From contig JAYKYS010000004.1 of assembly GCA_036924285.1 (NCBI GenBank), positions 21,732,001 to 21,796,000 on the forward strand: a DNA stretch of 64,000 nucleotides, in the 5' to 3' direction. The notes beneath the pieces are model-generated. The model worked only from the letters and a program-made list of their open reading frames with translations. It made no database searches and was not told the origin of the DNA. Shown in pieces: positions 1 to 11,680 of this stretch; position 1 is the first letter of the stretch; each line of letters starts with the position of its first letter. The DNA is from Asterella californica. Lineage: Eukaryota > Streptophyta > Marchantiopsida > Marchantiales > Aytoniaceae. Position numbers and translations under genes: made by a program.

Positions 1-1233
1 TCCTCCCTTGCCATTTTCCTCCTTTTGTTCGTGCTTACCGCATGACTCCACATATCAAGAGTATCTCCATGCTTCTTAGAAGCACTTCTTTCTCGTACTA
101 CCTCAACTCCATAAGTAGCAGCTTCTACCGACGCAGTAGCATGCTGAGATAGATACTCCTCCAGTACTTGCTTCATTCCTCCTTTCCCGAAGTTGGTTCT
201 AAGAATCTCTCCATTATCTTTCAGAGCAATCTTTCCTTCCTTCCAATAGACTACTCCATCTCGTAGAGTTTTGGCAAAATCACCACACTCTCTTCGAGCA
301 TGATCAGAACTATCACACCAAATGCATCTCTGTACATAATCTTGCTTAGGAGCAAGTCTGGTATCATGTGCTCCTCCCTTCTCTTCCAACCTTGCTAACT
401 TGATCTGCAAGTCCCTCATCTCTTTTACCAACTCTTCCATAGCATCTCTTTGCGGTGCAACTTTCAGAACAAGAATAGTAGGAAGTGGAACTTGAGGTAC
501 ATGCACAATAGGTGCTTGCACATTGGATACCATTAGTTGCGTACGAGGTACTATGATCGACGGTGGTCTCTCTTCTTGTCTTACCACCACCTTCCCTCTC
601 CGGTACTCTCGTTTGGCAAGCACACTCACTGCTTCAAAGACTTTTCTCTAGTCAGTAGTGAGTCCGTTGTCTTCCATCCTATCTTCCAAAAGCAGCTCCA
701 ACTCCCTTTGTAATTCATTGTTGGCTGCTTGCAGAAACAACTCCACCTTGTCGTTCTCCAATGTGAGCTTCTCCATCCGAGACAACTGAAGGAATTGTCT
801 CTCAAACTCCCGAAATAGCTCTGTGGCAACAAGCCCTTTGTTGGGTTTGTTTACCCACTCCATGAATGACTTCTTAGTCACTCGGTCTGCACCCTCTAAA
901 GAATACTCTTCTTTGAGCTGAAGAGTAAATCCTTCCCATGTAGCACCATGAGATCGGATGATGTCCTTCACATGCTCTCGTAGCTCAAGTACGACAGCAA
1001 ACTCAAATGTACTCACCTTTTTTCTTTCTGGCACCTTACTCAACTCCCATCTCTCGGGAATAGTACTTTAGGTACTTGGATATATTCTTCCCGCCAAACT
1101 GATCTAGCAACCCCACAACAGATTGCAAGGCTTTAGTAGCCATGGCTTCTTTCCGTTCAGTGGCTTGCTGCTGTTGCATTACCAATGCGAATGCCTCAAG
1201 CAATCGCATATCAGACCGTGAAAGCTTGGTCAC
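1..1233 (-). pseudogene. gag polyprotein of gag-protease retrotransposon family, copy 1 (runs off left edge)
   Basis: Structural polyprotein of an LTR retrotransposon family that recurs at 19.5-21.1, 31.7-32.9 and 41.6-41.8 kb. Read right to left it has an N-terminal helical segment (1233-1036), a capsid-like core (1043-648, with FREFERQFLQLSRMEKLTL), a Pro/Val-rich linker, a CCHC zinc knuckle at 326-285 (CIWCDSSDHARREC) and a linker containing FGKGGM that continues off the edge, where the protease should follow. Two lesions are visible: a frameshift near 1037 and one TAG at 650-648. The copy at 32 kb keeps a Trp codon at that site, so TGG to TAG is the likely change. Otherwise the frame is open, making this one of the better preserved copies of the family. 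That it is gag rests on the zinc knuckle and on the protease-bearing copy at 24-33 kb. Confidence 0.75.
285..326 (-). other. CCHC zinc knuckle of gag copy 1
   Basis: The minus-strand codons give C-X2-C-X4-H-X4-C (CIWCDSSDHARREC), the nucleic-acid-binding knuckle of retroviral-type gag. The same knuckle occurs at 31732-31691 and, with two stop codons in it, near 20160-20120. Confidence 0.8.
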
Positions 1234-1261
1234 CTTTGGAGCCTCTCCAGATGTAGAGTAA

Positions 1262-3145
1262 GTTTAATGAACGACGGATCGATGTTCATTGCTTCCATAG
1301 TTTCTCAAAGATACGTGTGGTTCACCCAGTCGTACGTCTTTTCAAAGTCCTGCTTGAGAAATGTTGAAGGGATTCGCTTGTGCTCTACCCATTCTTGTCC
1401 CATCTTGAAAGTCAGGATGTTGTCGGAGATGTTGCGGCCTTTGATGAATCATTTTTGTCGGTTGTCAACTAATTCAGGAAGATCGATCCGCAGTCTGTTC
1501 GTCATTATCTTCGCTATGAGCTTGTAAGCTATGTTAAGCCTAGATATCGGTCTCCAGTTTCGCAGTCTTTGCAGTTCTCCTTCTTTGGGTATTAGCTTGA
1601 TTCCCCTGCTTCGCCGTCCACGTCAGCTGCTGGGTGAGCCAGAAACGCTTAATCAGCTCCTGAAGATCGGTTTTCATCTCATTTCCCAATGCTTTGAGGG
1701 TTTCTGCTGTCATGTCATCCAAGCCAGGGGACTTATCCGCTTCAGCTCGAGAATCGTCCGAAGGATTTGCTCGTTTGAGGACAGTTCTCGCAGTTTCTTG
1801 TTTTGGATTTCTGACATCTTCTTCCTCGTTAAGCTTAGCGCCAGCTTCCTCAGGTTCTTCTCGTCCTCTACCTCTTGATCCTTCTTGAAGAGCTCTTGGT
1901 AGAATCTGTGAAGTTCTTTGTTGATGTCTTCCCTTTTTGTGATCCATTCGCCTTCCTCTGTTTGCAGGGATAACATCCACTCTTTAATTTGCTTTGCTCG
2001 TAGGATGACTAAAAAGATTTTCGGAGCGTATCCTTCCCGTAGCCACTTCTGACGGCTCCATCTCCTCCATCTCGACGCCGGCTGATGCTCCAGTCTCTGG
2101 ATTTCTGTCGAAAGCACGCTCAATTTTTCTGCATTCTCTTCGGACGCTTCACCTGCTAGCAATATCCGTACCTCTTCAAGTTCTTAAAGTTTTTCCTCTT
2201 CCTGTTTTCTTTCTTGTTTGATGCTGCTTTCTCTCCGTGCCACTATTTGTTTGTTAGCCCGTCACTTGAGTTCCCATCTGATGCGCGGATCTTCAATCTG
2301 ATTTGCTGCTGCTTTCCATGCCTCCTACATTTTCTGTAGGGTGTCCAATTCCTTCAGCCTCTCAGGGTTTACTTTGAGATATGTTCTTCTTCTGACTTCT
2401 TCTTGTTCATGTACAAGTACAAGGCTCAGTATGATCAGAATGTGGTCCGACATCGTTTGTTTCTCGTCGTGCCTCATTCTTACTTGGCCGTTGGTCCAAT
2501 CCGCTCGTTGGGATATGTAGAAGCGGTCGAGTCTGGATTGGTCTATCCGGCTTCCCACTCTGCACTGTCTTGTGAAGTGTGGGCCTGAGCGGTGAGACGC
2601 CCCTAGCCATCCATCCTCCAGGTCTAGTCTTTGCACCAAGGATTGCCATTTCCGTCTTTCTGTTCCGTGTTGTAGTGCGATTCTCTCTACACTATCTACC
2701 GGCGTTTCCACACTGTTTCAATCACCACCATAGATCCATTTGCCCGTCGAGCAGTTCTCTTCCATCCATGCCCACAAGCAGATCCTTTCCCTTCGTTCAT
2801 TTGGGCCGTGGATCGAGGCAATGCTTAGCACCTCGTCTTGTGTCTCCATTGTTAGCCAAACAAAAGTTCCGTCTCCCCTAACACCTTTATTTGTTATTCT
2901 CCAGTTGTTTCGTAGGATGATCGCCGTTCCCGCACGACCTTCGCTAGTGTAATCCACTATGTATCTGTCAGGATTTGCTAGTTGCTTTAGGTGGAACTCT
3001 GTCTTATCCTCCTGAATCTTCATTTCTTGCAGTAGCACTATGTCCACCCTCTCCGGTTGTTTTTTGATCCATTTTTTACTATGCGCAGTCTGTTGAGGTC
3101 ACCAAGGCCCCTCACGTTCCAGCTAATGATCTTTGTGGTCATCAT
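1262..3145 (-). pseudogene. LINE ORF2 (AP-endonuclease and N-terminal reverse transcriptase), broken
   Basis: The start at 3145 gives MMTTKIISWNVRGLG, the classic opening of the L1 apurinic-type endonuclease. After a frameshift, 3047-2718 supplies DIVLLQE and the catalytic-loop GGD. Next, 2711-2325 supplies SRLDRFYIS and the terminal SDH of the endonuclease. The stretch 2162-1710 links to the reverse transcriptase. In the RT, 1750-1262 reads across a frame change as SPGLDDMTAE, LIPKEGELQRLRNWRPIS and QDFEKTYDW. In L1 elements this protein nicks the target DNA and copies its own RNA. At least four frameshifts and several stops make it inactive, and the YADD-containing part is absent. Confidence 0.8.
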
Positions 3146-3179
3146 CTTTAGTATGTGGTTAGAGTCTCCTTAGTGACCC

Positions 3180-5152
3180 GGTGGTTCTCCTTGTTCTTCC
3201 GACGTCCGCGTTTGTGGATGGTCTCTTTGGGTCTGGCGTCTCTCTTCTCTCTTCGTTGTGTTCTTGGGTTCTGCTCCCTCTCATCGATCCTCTTGGTCCT
3301 CCGTCTGACCCTCTAATTTTTGGCTTGTTTCTTGTATCCCAGGCAATAGACTCTTCCGTTACAACTTCTCTTTGCGTTTCTCCCTGGTCGTATGTTGCTG
3401 TGTGTATTCCTCGTTTCTCTAGGGCATATCCATGTTATGAAGATTTCCGTCTTCCCTTCTCTTGCGCTTCTCTTTGCTAAAGTCCATCGATTCCTCTGGA
3501 GTTGAATTTGCTTTCAGGGTGGATAGCTGGTGGTGCTGCTCCATCTCCTTCCCGTTAGTGGAAACGACCGCCTTCTCCTCGCCTTCTGTTCGACTCTGCT
3601 CCTCTCTCTTTTCGTCCATTGGCATAGCTTCCTCCTCCGAGATCCGTTCTTCCTCCTCCGTGGATTCCAGTGCTTGGAAGCGGTTTGTCTCTCCTGATGT
3701 TGACCTTGTTGCTACTGTGCCCTCCTGTTGGTTCTCCTTTTTTGCTCTCCTCTTGGTTTCTTCGACCAGTGTGAACTCGTCTGCACTCGTGTTTTTCCTT
3801 GCTCCTTAGGTGTTGCGGTTTGCGGTTTCGGACGTTTCAGCTCTGTTCGACTCGTTGTTTGGCCAGTTCTGCATTTCTTCCATTCTTCTCCGGGCAGTTC
3901 CGAGCCAAATGGCCTCTTTTGTGGTAGGCAAAGCATGCGTCTGGCATGCTTCTGTATACAATTTTTTGTAAGTAGGCTCCTTCTCCATCTTCAACGTTTA
4001 CATTCAGCACATCCGGGAGCGCCTCGTTTAGATTTAGCAGTAAGCAGCCTCTGATACATAGATACTTACACTCGCTGGTTTCGTTTGTGATGTACATGAC
4101 CTCTCCGATGATGGAGAGCAGTTCTCTCCCGAAGCTTTCATAGTGCGGGTGGATATCTGACAGTTCTACCCAGACTGGAGACTTCTTGGTGTGAAATCGC
4201 TGATGGGTCGAATGGCTCCCAGGGAAAAGCAAAGACCATGTGTCTGCCCATGTAGAGTGGTATTGCAGTCAGAATCTTGTCGCGTTGCTCCTCCGAGTCC
4301 ACCATAATGAGGAAGCATCTTCTGTCTAGCATTCTTATTTTCTCCACCACTATCCCTAGCTCATGCGTGAGTATGTGTTCTGCTTATTCCTTCACAATGT
4401 CTCTTGACGGAGTGATATCGACCATGTAGAGAATAAACGCCCGCTCCTTTAGCATCTGCATCCTGTTGAGGACCATCTGTGTGTTGATGGTAACCATCAC
4501 AACCTTTTGTCCTTCCGTTTGTGGAGTCTTCTTCCGCAGCATGTCAATAGTTGCTCTATGGTCTTCTCTTTCGCTGCTCCCGTATTGTCTGCCTTCGTGT
4601 ATTTCCGGGTAAGTGTTTTTTCTTCTTCTCGCTTCCTCTTTGAACCTGCTAATGTTCCTCTTGACACATTCTACAGATTTTATCGCTGACTCCCATGGCC
4701 TGTACTTTGTCGTGCAGTGCTTTCAGTGTCCCCTGTGTCGTTGCATTCGCTTCCTTTGTTGCATTTGGGGGCGCCGGTTGTTTCTGGGATCCTTGTGGTG
4801 TGCTTTCTTCTAGTTGATTGGATGCTGACACCGGTGGTGCTTGCGTTTCTTATCCTGTGTGTAGGCTGTGGTGTGGAGCAGGCGCTTGCTGGTTCTCTGA
4901 GGTTTTCCTAGGTGGGGCTGAGGAGGTAGACTTCTGCGTTTCAGCTGCTGTCAACTTCGCCGACTTATCTCTGTTATATAAAGTTCTCGTTAGTATCTGT
5001 TGTCTTATCATTTCCAGCTCCGACATGGTTTCTGCCTTCTGGTTTTTGCATGCCGTGCACCCACTTCTCCTTTGGTCACTTAGCACTAAGTACATGTTAG
5101 TAATCTCACTTAGTGCCCTCATTTCGGTGCTCACGATTTTGTCACTCTGCAT
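3180..5152 (-). pseudogene. LINE ORF1 (RNA-binding protein with degenerate zinc knuckle), broken
   Basis: ORF1 of the same LINE. From the N-terminus there is a low-complexity region (5152-4850, then 4831-4649), an RRM-like DUF4283-type domain (4350-4138, with RRCFLIMVDSEEQRDKIL and FPWEPFDP) and, after a frameshift, its continuation at about 4210-3990. A knuckle follows near 3945 (CFAYHKRGHLARNC) in which the second Cys is Tyr. A charged tail reaches about 3200. Plant L1 ORF1 proteins with this domain order bind the element RNA and form the ribonucleoprotein. Family assignment rests on domain order and sequence flavour; it was not searched. Confidence 0.65.
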
Positions 5153-5300
5153 GCAATTTCATGCATAGCCAAGTGACCGTTCTGTTCTCTCCTTTGCACT
5201 GAAAATAAAAACTGGCTTGCATCTGTTCTCAATTTTTGCTTATTGATTTGACTCTTGGGTCTTCTGCATTACCCCGATTTTAGCTCCAAAATTTGTCTGC

Positions 5301-6460
5301 TACACCCTCGAACTGAGGCCCTCCTCGAATTCACAATGCGAATCTGAGGAGACCTTGTCCACGTGTTGTGCTTCTTTTCTTTACTTCGTGTTGGTCGTCA
5401 TAGCCAGACGTCCGGAGAATTTCGAAACCACACTTTCCAGACACCGTTAATCACGGACGCTACACGACAAAAATCTCTCTCCACTCACTCCCCGCCTCCG
5501 TAAAGTGTCATCTAACTTTTCAACTTGACAACATTTTAGGTTGAAAACTCTCTTGGGTCTTGTTGGCAGACTGATGCGATGCGACATACAGGTGGAACTT
5601 GGATAAATATAAAGTCTAGAGTAATCAAATTCTAATATTTATAAAAATGATATTATAACATCATAACTATCTAAATATTATAATGCATAACTAGTACATA
5701 TTCATATGTTATAAAATATAAAAAAAATTTAACGAAATAACAACACACAAGAAAAAAATGAGCCTACAGTACAATACACTATAAGTATATATAAGTTGTG
5801 GCTGAAAATGATGTTTAAAACTGAAAACTCAGTTCTTACACTATACAATATTAAGCTTTGACTGGAAGAAGTTACAAATTTCATATCACTTTGAACAAGT
5901 CTTAAAGATAAAGAAAATAAATATTTAATTTAGATTCTTTTTAATAAGTCTGATTTTTGTTATCAGATCTTTTGTATCCTCAATGTCATCACAAAACCAA
6001 TCAAATCATCCACATACATATGCCACTCCAGAATCCAAGTTCAATTCTTGCAAATGCTGAAAGTACGTGATTTAATTCTCGATTTAGATATTTAAGTGAA
6101 GATAAAGAAACATAATCGTTAATTTGATTCTCTTGCACCAGCTTAGTATATTTCCAATACTTACAGAAAGTTGCTGCAGAGTCATGATTAATTTATATTT
6201 ATCAATTATAAATCCATACCCTAAAATAACACATATCCGAATGTATTAACAAAATAACATGTTTACGAGTATCTGCTTTACAGAGCAGCAAAGTTCTAAT
6301 AATTACAAAATTCTAACACTTGACCAGGTAACGTTTATCCAGGGCAGACTGTAAACTCAAACCAAGTCAAGATGTTGGAAGGCCAAGGAAGGGTACAGTA
6401 TCTAGTCTTTAGTAAGAGTGTCCACGATTTTCAACTTGCCAGCTTTGCGGGTCCCATTCG
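5301..6460. other. AT-rich intergenic stretch, no gene seen
   Basis: No open frame above 60 codons and no recognisable motif. Base composition falls sharply to AT-rich from about 5600 to 6330. The first 170 bases may be the LINE 5' UTR. Confidence 0.6.
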
Positions 6461-7441
6461 GAGGCTATGCCTGGGTTCCTGTTGGCCAGCACAGAGAAAG
6501 TGAGGGAGTGTACGCCAAGTCAACGCAGAACGACAACACATTTTTCATTTTTCTGTCATCTTGGAAAATAAACAGTTTGCTATAAATAGATTGGTCTATA
6601 GTTGCATTGATGATCTTGAAAGTTGCGGACGAAAGGCATAGATAGGCTAATGGACTCTGTCCGTCCATGATATTTTGGCAGAAACTGCTTACGTGTGCAT
6701 TTTCCACCCAAATGAAGTTGGATGGGAGCGACAGTGTGAATGAGCGATGGCTAGGGCGCGGCGGAGGCGAGCGACGGTCCGAAAGCTTCAGAAGCGCGTT
6801 AGTTTTGGACAGTGAGAAGTGTTTTTTAAGCATCCAAGGGAATAGGGGGAGTACAGTGAAGAGAAGGATGAATGGAGATGGTAGCGGCAGGATTTTGGAC
6901 ACAGGACCCAGTGGAAACAGACTCGGGAAACTTCAAGTTTTGCACGGAAGGCCCCAGACGACAAGAGGCGGATAAAACCGGTTCTGGGTCCAGGAGCGAA
7001 AACGTGCTCAAAACACAGTTGGAATTATATAAGAAAAGGGCTAGATGAGAGTCCCTCAACCTTATTGACTCAAAAAGAGAAAGGAATGAGAATAGAGGGC
7101 TGGCGACGGTGGAAGGGCAGCACCACCTGCTCAAAAGAGAGCGGTGGGGTCAGCTGCCTTCAGCAGGGCCGGACGAAGGAAGTAGCGAGGGCAAATTGGG
7201 AGAAGGATCCGAAGAATGCGAGAGGTCCGGCGCGGGAAGGAAACGGAGATCCCCGAAATGATGGACCAGGAGTCGGCCCCAGTGGCTGAACTCGATCAGG
7301 CCCCAAGCAGCACGGGATCACGGATGGGTCTTTCCATCCGTTGGCTATTCATTGCGTCGCGTGTTCCCCCAAGCAGCACGGATGAAAAGGCTGGATGACT
7401 GCACAAATCACCTCGGGAGGAGACGAAACAGAGCTCAATCC
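6461..7441. other. Unassigned stretch left of the MULE
   Basis: Frames are open on both strands, for example 6902-6465 minus and 7065-7289 plus, but their residue composition is not protein-like and nothing is recognised. The segment 7326-7357 is repeated in direct orientation at 14398-14430. Confidence 0.5.
7326..7357 (+). repeat. Direct repeat outside the MULE, left copy
   Basis: GGGTCTTTCCATCCGTTGGC and the next 12 bases recur at 14398-14430 in the same orientation with few changes. The two copies lie outside the arms of the inverted repeat that encloses the MULE. They are too long for a target duplication, so an older duplication is more likely. Confidence 0.6.
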
Positions 7442-7500
7442 TGCAGCGATGTCACAGAAACTCTAATCAATACAGTCTCGCTCGTGTGATGATTAAGACG
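7442..7500 (+). repeat. Inverted repeat, left arm
   Basis: Begins TGCAGCGATGTCACAG. Its reverse complement lies at 14008-14066 with a single T/C difference. Similarity stops abruptly at both ends of both arms. Confidence 0.85.
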
Positions 7501-8276
7501 TTATAAGCAAGAATTTAAGTAAACTGGTAACAAACCATAGTCCAGTTTTGCCCGTTGCGAACGGAATCACATCGTTGAAAGAGTGGTGGACTGCGGTGGG
7601 CAGGGCAGGGTGGACTGCGGTACTGACAGGACTGACGTCTAGTCGATCGTTTCCTTCCTAGTTACTGTTACTTCCTTACTCGACCTGCAGTAGGAGTAAC
7701 CGAGGAGAGTAGTTGATTACCGAGGAGTCTTGCGTGCAATGTGTGTGCGTTACAATCCAGAACGTTGTACGTTACAATCCAGGATCGAGGTCGCGCTGTG
7801 TGTGTGCACGTTACAATCCACAAGGATTTCGACATGAGGATTACCGAGGAGTTGATAACCAAGTCGCGCTGTGTTCTCTGCATGAAGGAAGACCGGACAA
7901 ATTCACATAGCAGTCTTGTGCGATTGGCAAGGCATTCGGCAGTGTGCAGTGTTCAATCGCGTGAACGACTTGAACAATATGCGTAGTGTGAATATTGTGA
8001 ATATACGTGTGAATATTACGGAGAGTCTTTCTCATCGCTTGGCTTGTGAGTAGCAGTTGTCGATGAGTACAAGCAGAACGTAGAAACCGGTGACTTCGGA
8101 GATGCGAACTGCAAATTTTTTCGCTGGAGTTAGCGATTGTGGTCTGCGAATTGAAGCGACAGAGTTTGCCGTGGTCATCGCCAACGACACGATCCAGGTT
8201 TTCTCAGATAACATTTAGTTCCAGAGGCAGCTTTTAATACGGCTGCGAAATCTATGACACTGATTTTTTCTGTCTA
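7501..8276. other. Leader region upstream of the MULE transposase
   Basis: No convincing gene. The 12-mer CGTTACAATCCA occurs three times, at about 7749, 7771 and 7809, together with GTGTGTG-rich stretches. It could be promoter or 5' UTR sequence of the transposase gene. Confidence 0.4.
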
Positions 8277-8530
8277 AAGTTTTGATTGCTCTTGCCGTTG
8301 TTCATGAATGAGTAGCCTTAGTGTTTGAGTGCTGATGCCCTTGCTATTGATGCGACCAGATGTTTGCTATCTTTGATTGCTTTTGCCGTTGAATGAGTAG
8401 CCTTAGTGCTTGAGTGCTGATGCCACTGCTATTGATGCGACTAGACGTTTGCTGTCGTTGTGCATGAATGAATAGCCTGAGTGCTTGAATGAATTCCTTC
8501 TGATGCGATTGCAAATATCTTTGGTCATGT
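8277..8530 (+). repeat. Imperfect tandem repeat of about 90-100 bp, nearly three copies
   Basis: Successive units share TTGCCGTTG, GAATGAGTAGCCTTAGTG, TTGAGTGCTGATGCC and TATTGATGCGAC. Units begin near 8283, 8378 and 8455, and the last is incomplete. They lie immediately 5' of the transposase coding region. Confidence 0.7.
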
Positions 8531-8576
8531 CTAGACGGTTGCTATCCGTATAAACTGAATCACATAATCGCGACTT

Positions 8577-11109
8577 GTGTTGGAGATGAGTTCACCGCTG
8601 ATGGATAGCCAGAACTGTTGGAGATGTACCAAAGATTTATCTTTAGCCGTGTTTACTCGTGTTCGTAAAGCACACAACCCGTTAGACTTGTGTGTATTCA
8701 AATCCTGTAACGATTGTTACAGTAAAACCACGAGTGGGGCTGGGTGTTCAGTAGATCCGCATGACGATGAAGATGCTAGTTTTCTTGTGTCAGTTGAGTG
8801 TGAGATAGCAGAATTTCTCGACGTAATGACAGAGCTTTTTCTCGTTGAAGAGATTGAAGATAGTATAATCTTTTTTGGATTGGCGGTTCGTCTAACAGAC
8901 GATTCTATGACAAGAGAGTTCACGACTTGGAGCCAAGAGAATGTGTCTTCTGCTCTATCTTGTTGACTGAAGCAGTATGTGATTTCAGACTTAGAAGTAG
9001 CCAGCGAATATTACTGGGATATTAAGAATCCACGCGTGTCCTTGAAGCATACCTCTTTGTTCAAAACTACGTGCTGGTGTGCATCACGATGCGATAGGAT
9101 AACTTACAAACGGCAGCCAATAGCAGCAGGTTCACAAAGAGCGCAAGAAAAGAGATGTAAGACTGATAGGTTTGAATGTGGAGGGACAGTCCGTATCACT
9201 TTAGACATAGAGCAGAAAGTCGTGATGATTACTTGTCAACATTGGTTAGTGCATGAGAAACCTACGTATAAACAGAATGTCTTTCCGATTGAAGCTATTA
9301 CTTTTTTAGAAGGGATAGCCAACTTGAACATCATAAAGCCTGAGGTATATCGGATGCTTTGCGATGGAGGTATCATCAGTCCGTTGACCATCACTAGAGC
9401 GCAAGTTAACTTCTAGATAAGTGAGATCCAGTCCAGACAATATTGAAGAGACATAGATGATCAAGTCAGATCTGCCTCCTTATTGATCAAGAGCTCTACT
9501 TTCGCTTGTAAGAGGTTTTTTCAAGTGTTGTACGAGCATACAGATACATACATCTCTTTCAGCTTCTGTACCTCGTTCTAGGATCAGGTAAGTTCAGTTC
9601 GTGAAATAATAGTAGATTCTACTTTTAAGACGAATTCAATACGCTTTGAACTGTTTGTTGTGGCTGTCAACTTCGGAGGCTTCGGCGTACCTCTGTTGTA
9701 TCTGTTTTATCTCCGGGTGGACGAAGGTAAGAAGGGCACAAGTGATGAGACACAGATGCATCAAAAATCTGTGTTGACACAGTGGTTCACTATGCTTCGA
9801 AATGGAGGCTTAAAGCTTGTGTTTGCATTGACAGACAAGGACAGTGGTCAAATTAGTGCATTACGTGCATCATTTGTTCCCATGTACATCCAGTTGTGTA
9901 TGAAACATGCACAAGCTGCGGTTGAGGTCAAAAGCATGACTTTGGGTAGAACATCGAGTTCTTACTCGATGATCGAGGCTGCTAACATCTTTCCTTTCAT
10001 CGATCCTGTGTGGAGTTCAAGTTCTGCACCTAGTTCGCAAAGCTCACCTTCTAACACAATTAGAAAAGATGTTCTAAGCTTGTTCACTCGGCATTACAAC
10101 ATGCACATCCTTATTTCAAACTCTATAGGGGAGTTTGAATCTTCAGAAGCTCTACACTCCAAGGCAATACGTGAGATGTATGACTTCTGCAAGATGCAGA
10201 ATTTGCTTGTGTTGTGGGGGTACTTGTGGAAAGAATGGTATAGTCCTGCTAAGTGGGACCTATTTAGTCGAGCCTCAAAACCACTGTTGAGCTTGTCGAG
10301 AACTACTAACATTGTGGAAAGTCATTGGAGGAAATTAAAACATGACTACAAATATGCTTTGAATAGGCCTCGTTTGGACCGTCTCACGATGATCATTGCA
10401 GAGAGTCTGATGGGTGACATGTTAACTACTTTGCAGCAGATCCTTAATGGACGAACATATCAATCATGGTGGGAGACATTTCGAGTAACCTGGCATAAGC
10501 TAGGTGACATGTCATATTCGAGTACTGTCGTGCATCATACTGACATTGACAAGTGGACTTGTTCATGTCCACAGTTTCTGAACTCTCCGTATCTCTTATG
10601 CAAGCATCTAGTAAGAGCTTATGGTCAAAAATCTGCATCACTCCTTGGGTTCCAGTTGACTTTTTGAATGTGCACTTTTCCTTTATATTGTTTTGATAGT
10701 GACAGTCTATTCTTTGAACGAGAGGTAATACCGTGGGCCCTTAATCCATGGATGCAGAATGTGCAGGTACCAAATATTGAACATGCAAACGTGCCCACTG
10801 CAGATCAAACATCTGCATCTTTTATGCAGATGATGTTCCAGACCTCTCTCAGGAGGACCTTGGACTTGAAGAAGATATCCAACGGTTTGCAAATGTTCCA
10901 ACGAGAGAGGCATTTGAGCGACGGTTCAATACCACAGCTGGTCACGTGAAAGACCTTTTGGAAATTGAAGGAGATAATGTTTTATTTCTTAAAAAAATAG
11001 ATAGAGCATTTTTTGCGTTTGAGCGCAAAGTGAGAGACTGTGTACTACGTCTTCGATCACGACGACAGCAACCTACTTGGCAATCAACAGGCCCATCACT
11101 ATATCTGCG
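8577..11109 (+). pseudogene. Mutator-like (MULE) transposase with SWIM zinc finger, copy 1
   Basis: DDE-type transposase of the MULE superfamily. The order is: a Cys-rich N-terminal domain (8577-8966, CWRC then CNDC); a WRKY-GCM1/FAR1-like DNA-binding domain (8979-9416, with CWC, RFECGGTVRITLDIEQ, CQHWLVH); the catalytic domain; and a SWIM finger. The expected acidic residues are Asp at 9615 (IVDSTF), Asp at 9834 (ALTDKDSGQISA) and Glu at 10317 (TNIVESHWRK), with the family C-X2-H signature in QLCMKHAQAAVE. The SWIM finger is TCSCPQFLNS then CKHLV at 10554-10625. After an isolated TGA at 10665 the frame resumes, then shifts to an open segment at about 10829-11109 with DNVLFLKKIDRAFFAFERKV. 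That segment has a counterpart in copy 2, so it belongs to the protein. Introns or frame damage separate the blocks (stops at 8964, 9414 and 9579); the 9660-10667 block alone is 335 codons. Confidence 0.8.
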
Positions 11110-11680
11110 ATAACATTCAGAAGTGGTGGTCTGAGAGTTTCAGTTTCTTTGTTTTTCACATGCTTCAGTTTCATTGTTTCTTTCCACTTCAAAAGAACGA
11201 AAGTTCAGTTGTAGAGAAGCAGATAGCAGACAAGAAGAAGCAAAGCCAAACGGACTTGGTTCTCCAGCTTGGGTTGGTATGTTAAGAGTCTCTCCGAGAA
11301 TGCCGCAGGCAAATATACTATAGGTGATTTTTTTCAGTATAGACATAAGGTACTAAGTCCATTATGCCCCGCTATGTTTTCCAACTCACGGTTACCAGTT
11401 TCAGTTGACTGAGCGTTTAGTACAGTGGATCTAGTTGGAACTTCAAGTTAAACGAACTTCAAGTCTTTAAAGCTGTTGGTAGCTAGACAAAAATCCGTAA
11501 AGCGTTCAACAAATGAAAGCTTGACTGATACTCAAGAAACCCTTTTAACACTGCTTATCTGAATCACATGCAAAGAATTTACTGTCAATCCTGCTCTGAG
11601 GACTCTTCTTAAGCCTTTTTACACTTTGGATCTTAATTACATGCAAGTAAGTTTATCTTTCAATTCTGCTTTGGCCAGCG
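11110..11680. other. Gap between transposase blocks
   Basis: No motif recognised. It could be an intron or decayed sequence between the transposase C-terminal domain and the Gln-rich repeat tail. Confidence 0.35.

Larger units (their letters stand above)
1262..5300 (-). mobile_element. L1-like LINE, decayed and cut at its 3' side
   Basis: A minus-strand non-LTR retrotransposon with ORF1 on the right (about 5152-3180) and ORF2 on the left (3145-1262). Similarity stops about 30 residues past the RT A-motif (QDFEKTYDWV), where gag copy 1 begins. The rest of the RT palm, the C-terminal domain and any poly-A tail are therefore missing. The 5' boundary is uncertain; recognisable coding ends at 5152 and the 5' UTR may extend to about 5470. 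Frameshifts and stops occur throughout, so this is an old copy. Confidence 0.8.

Noticed and set aside
3181..4054. Several plus-strand open frames rich in Ser, Phe and Cys
   Set aside because: They are antisense to the LINE ORF1 and endonuclease, which show clear motifs on the minus strand.
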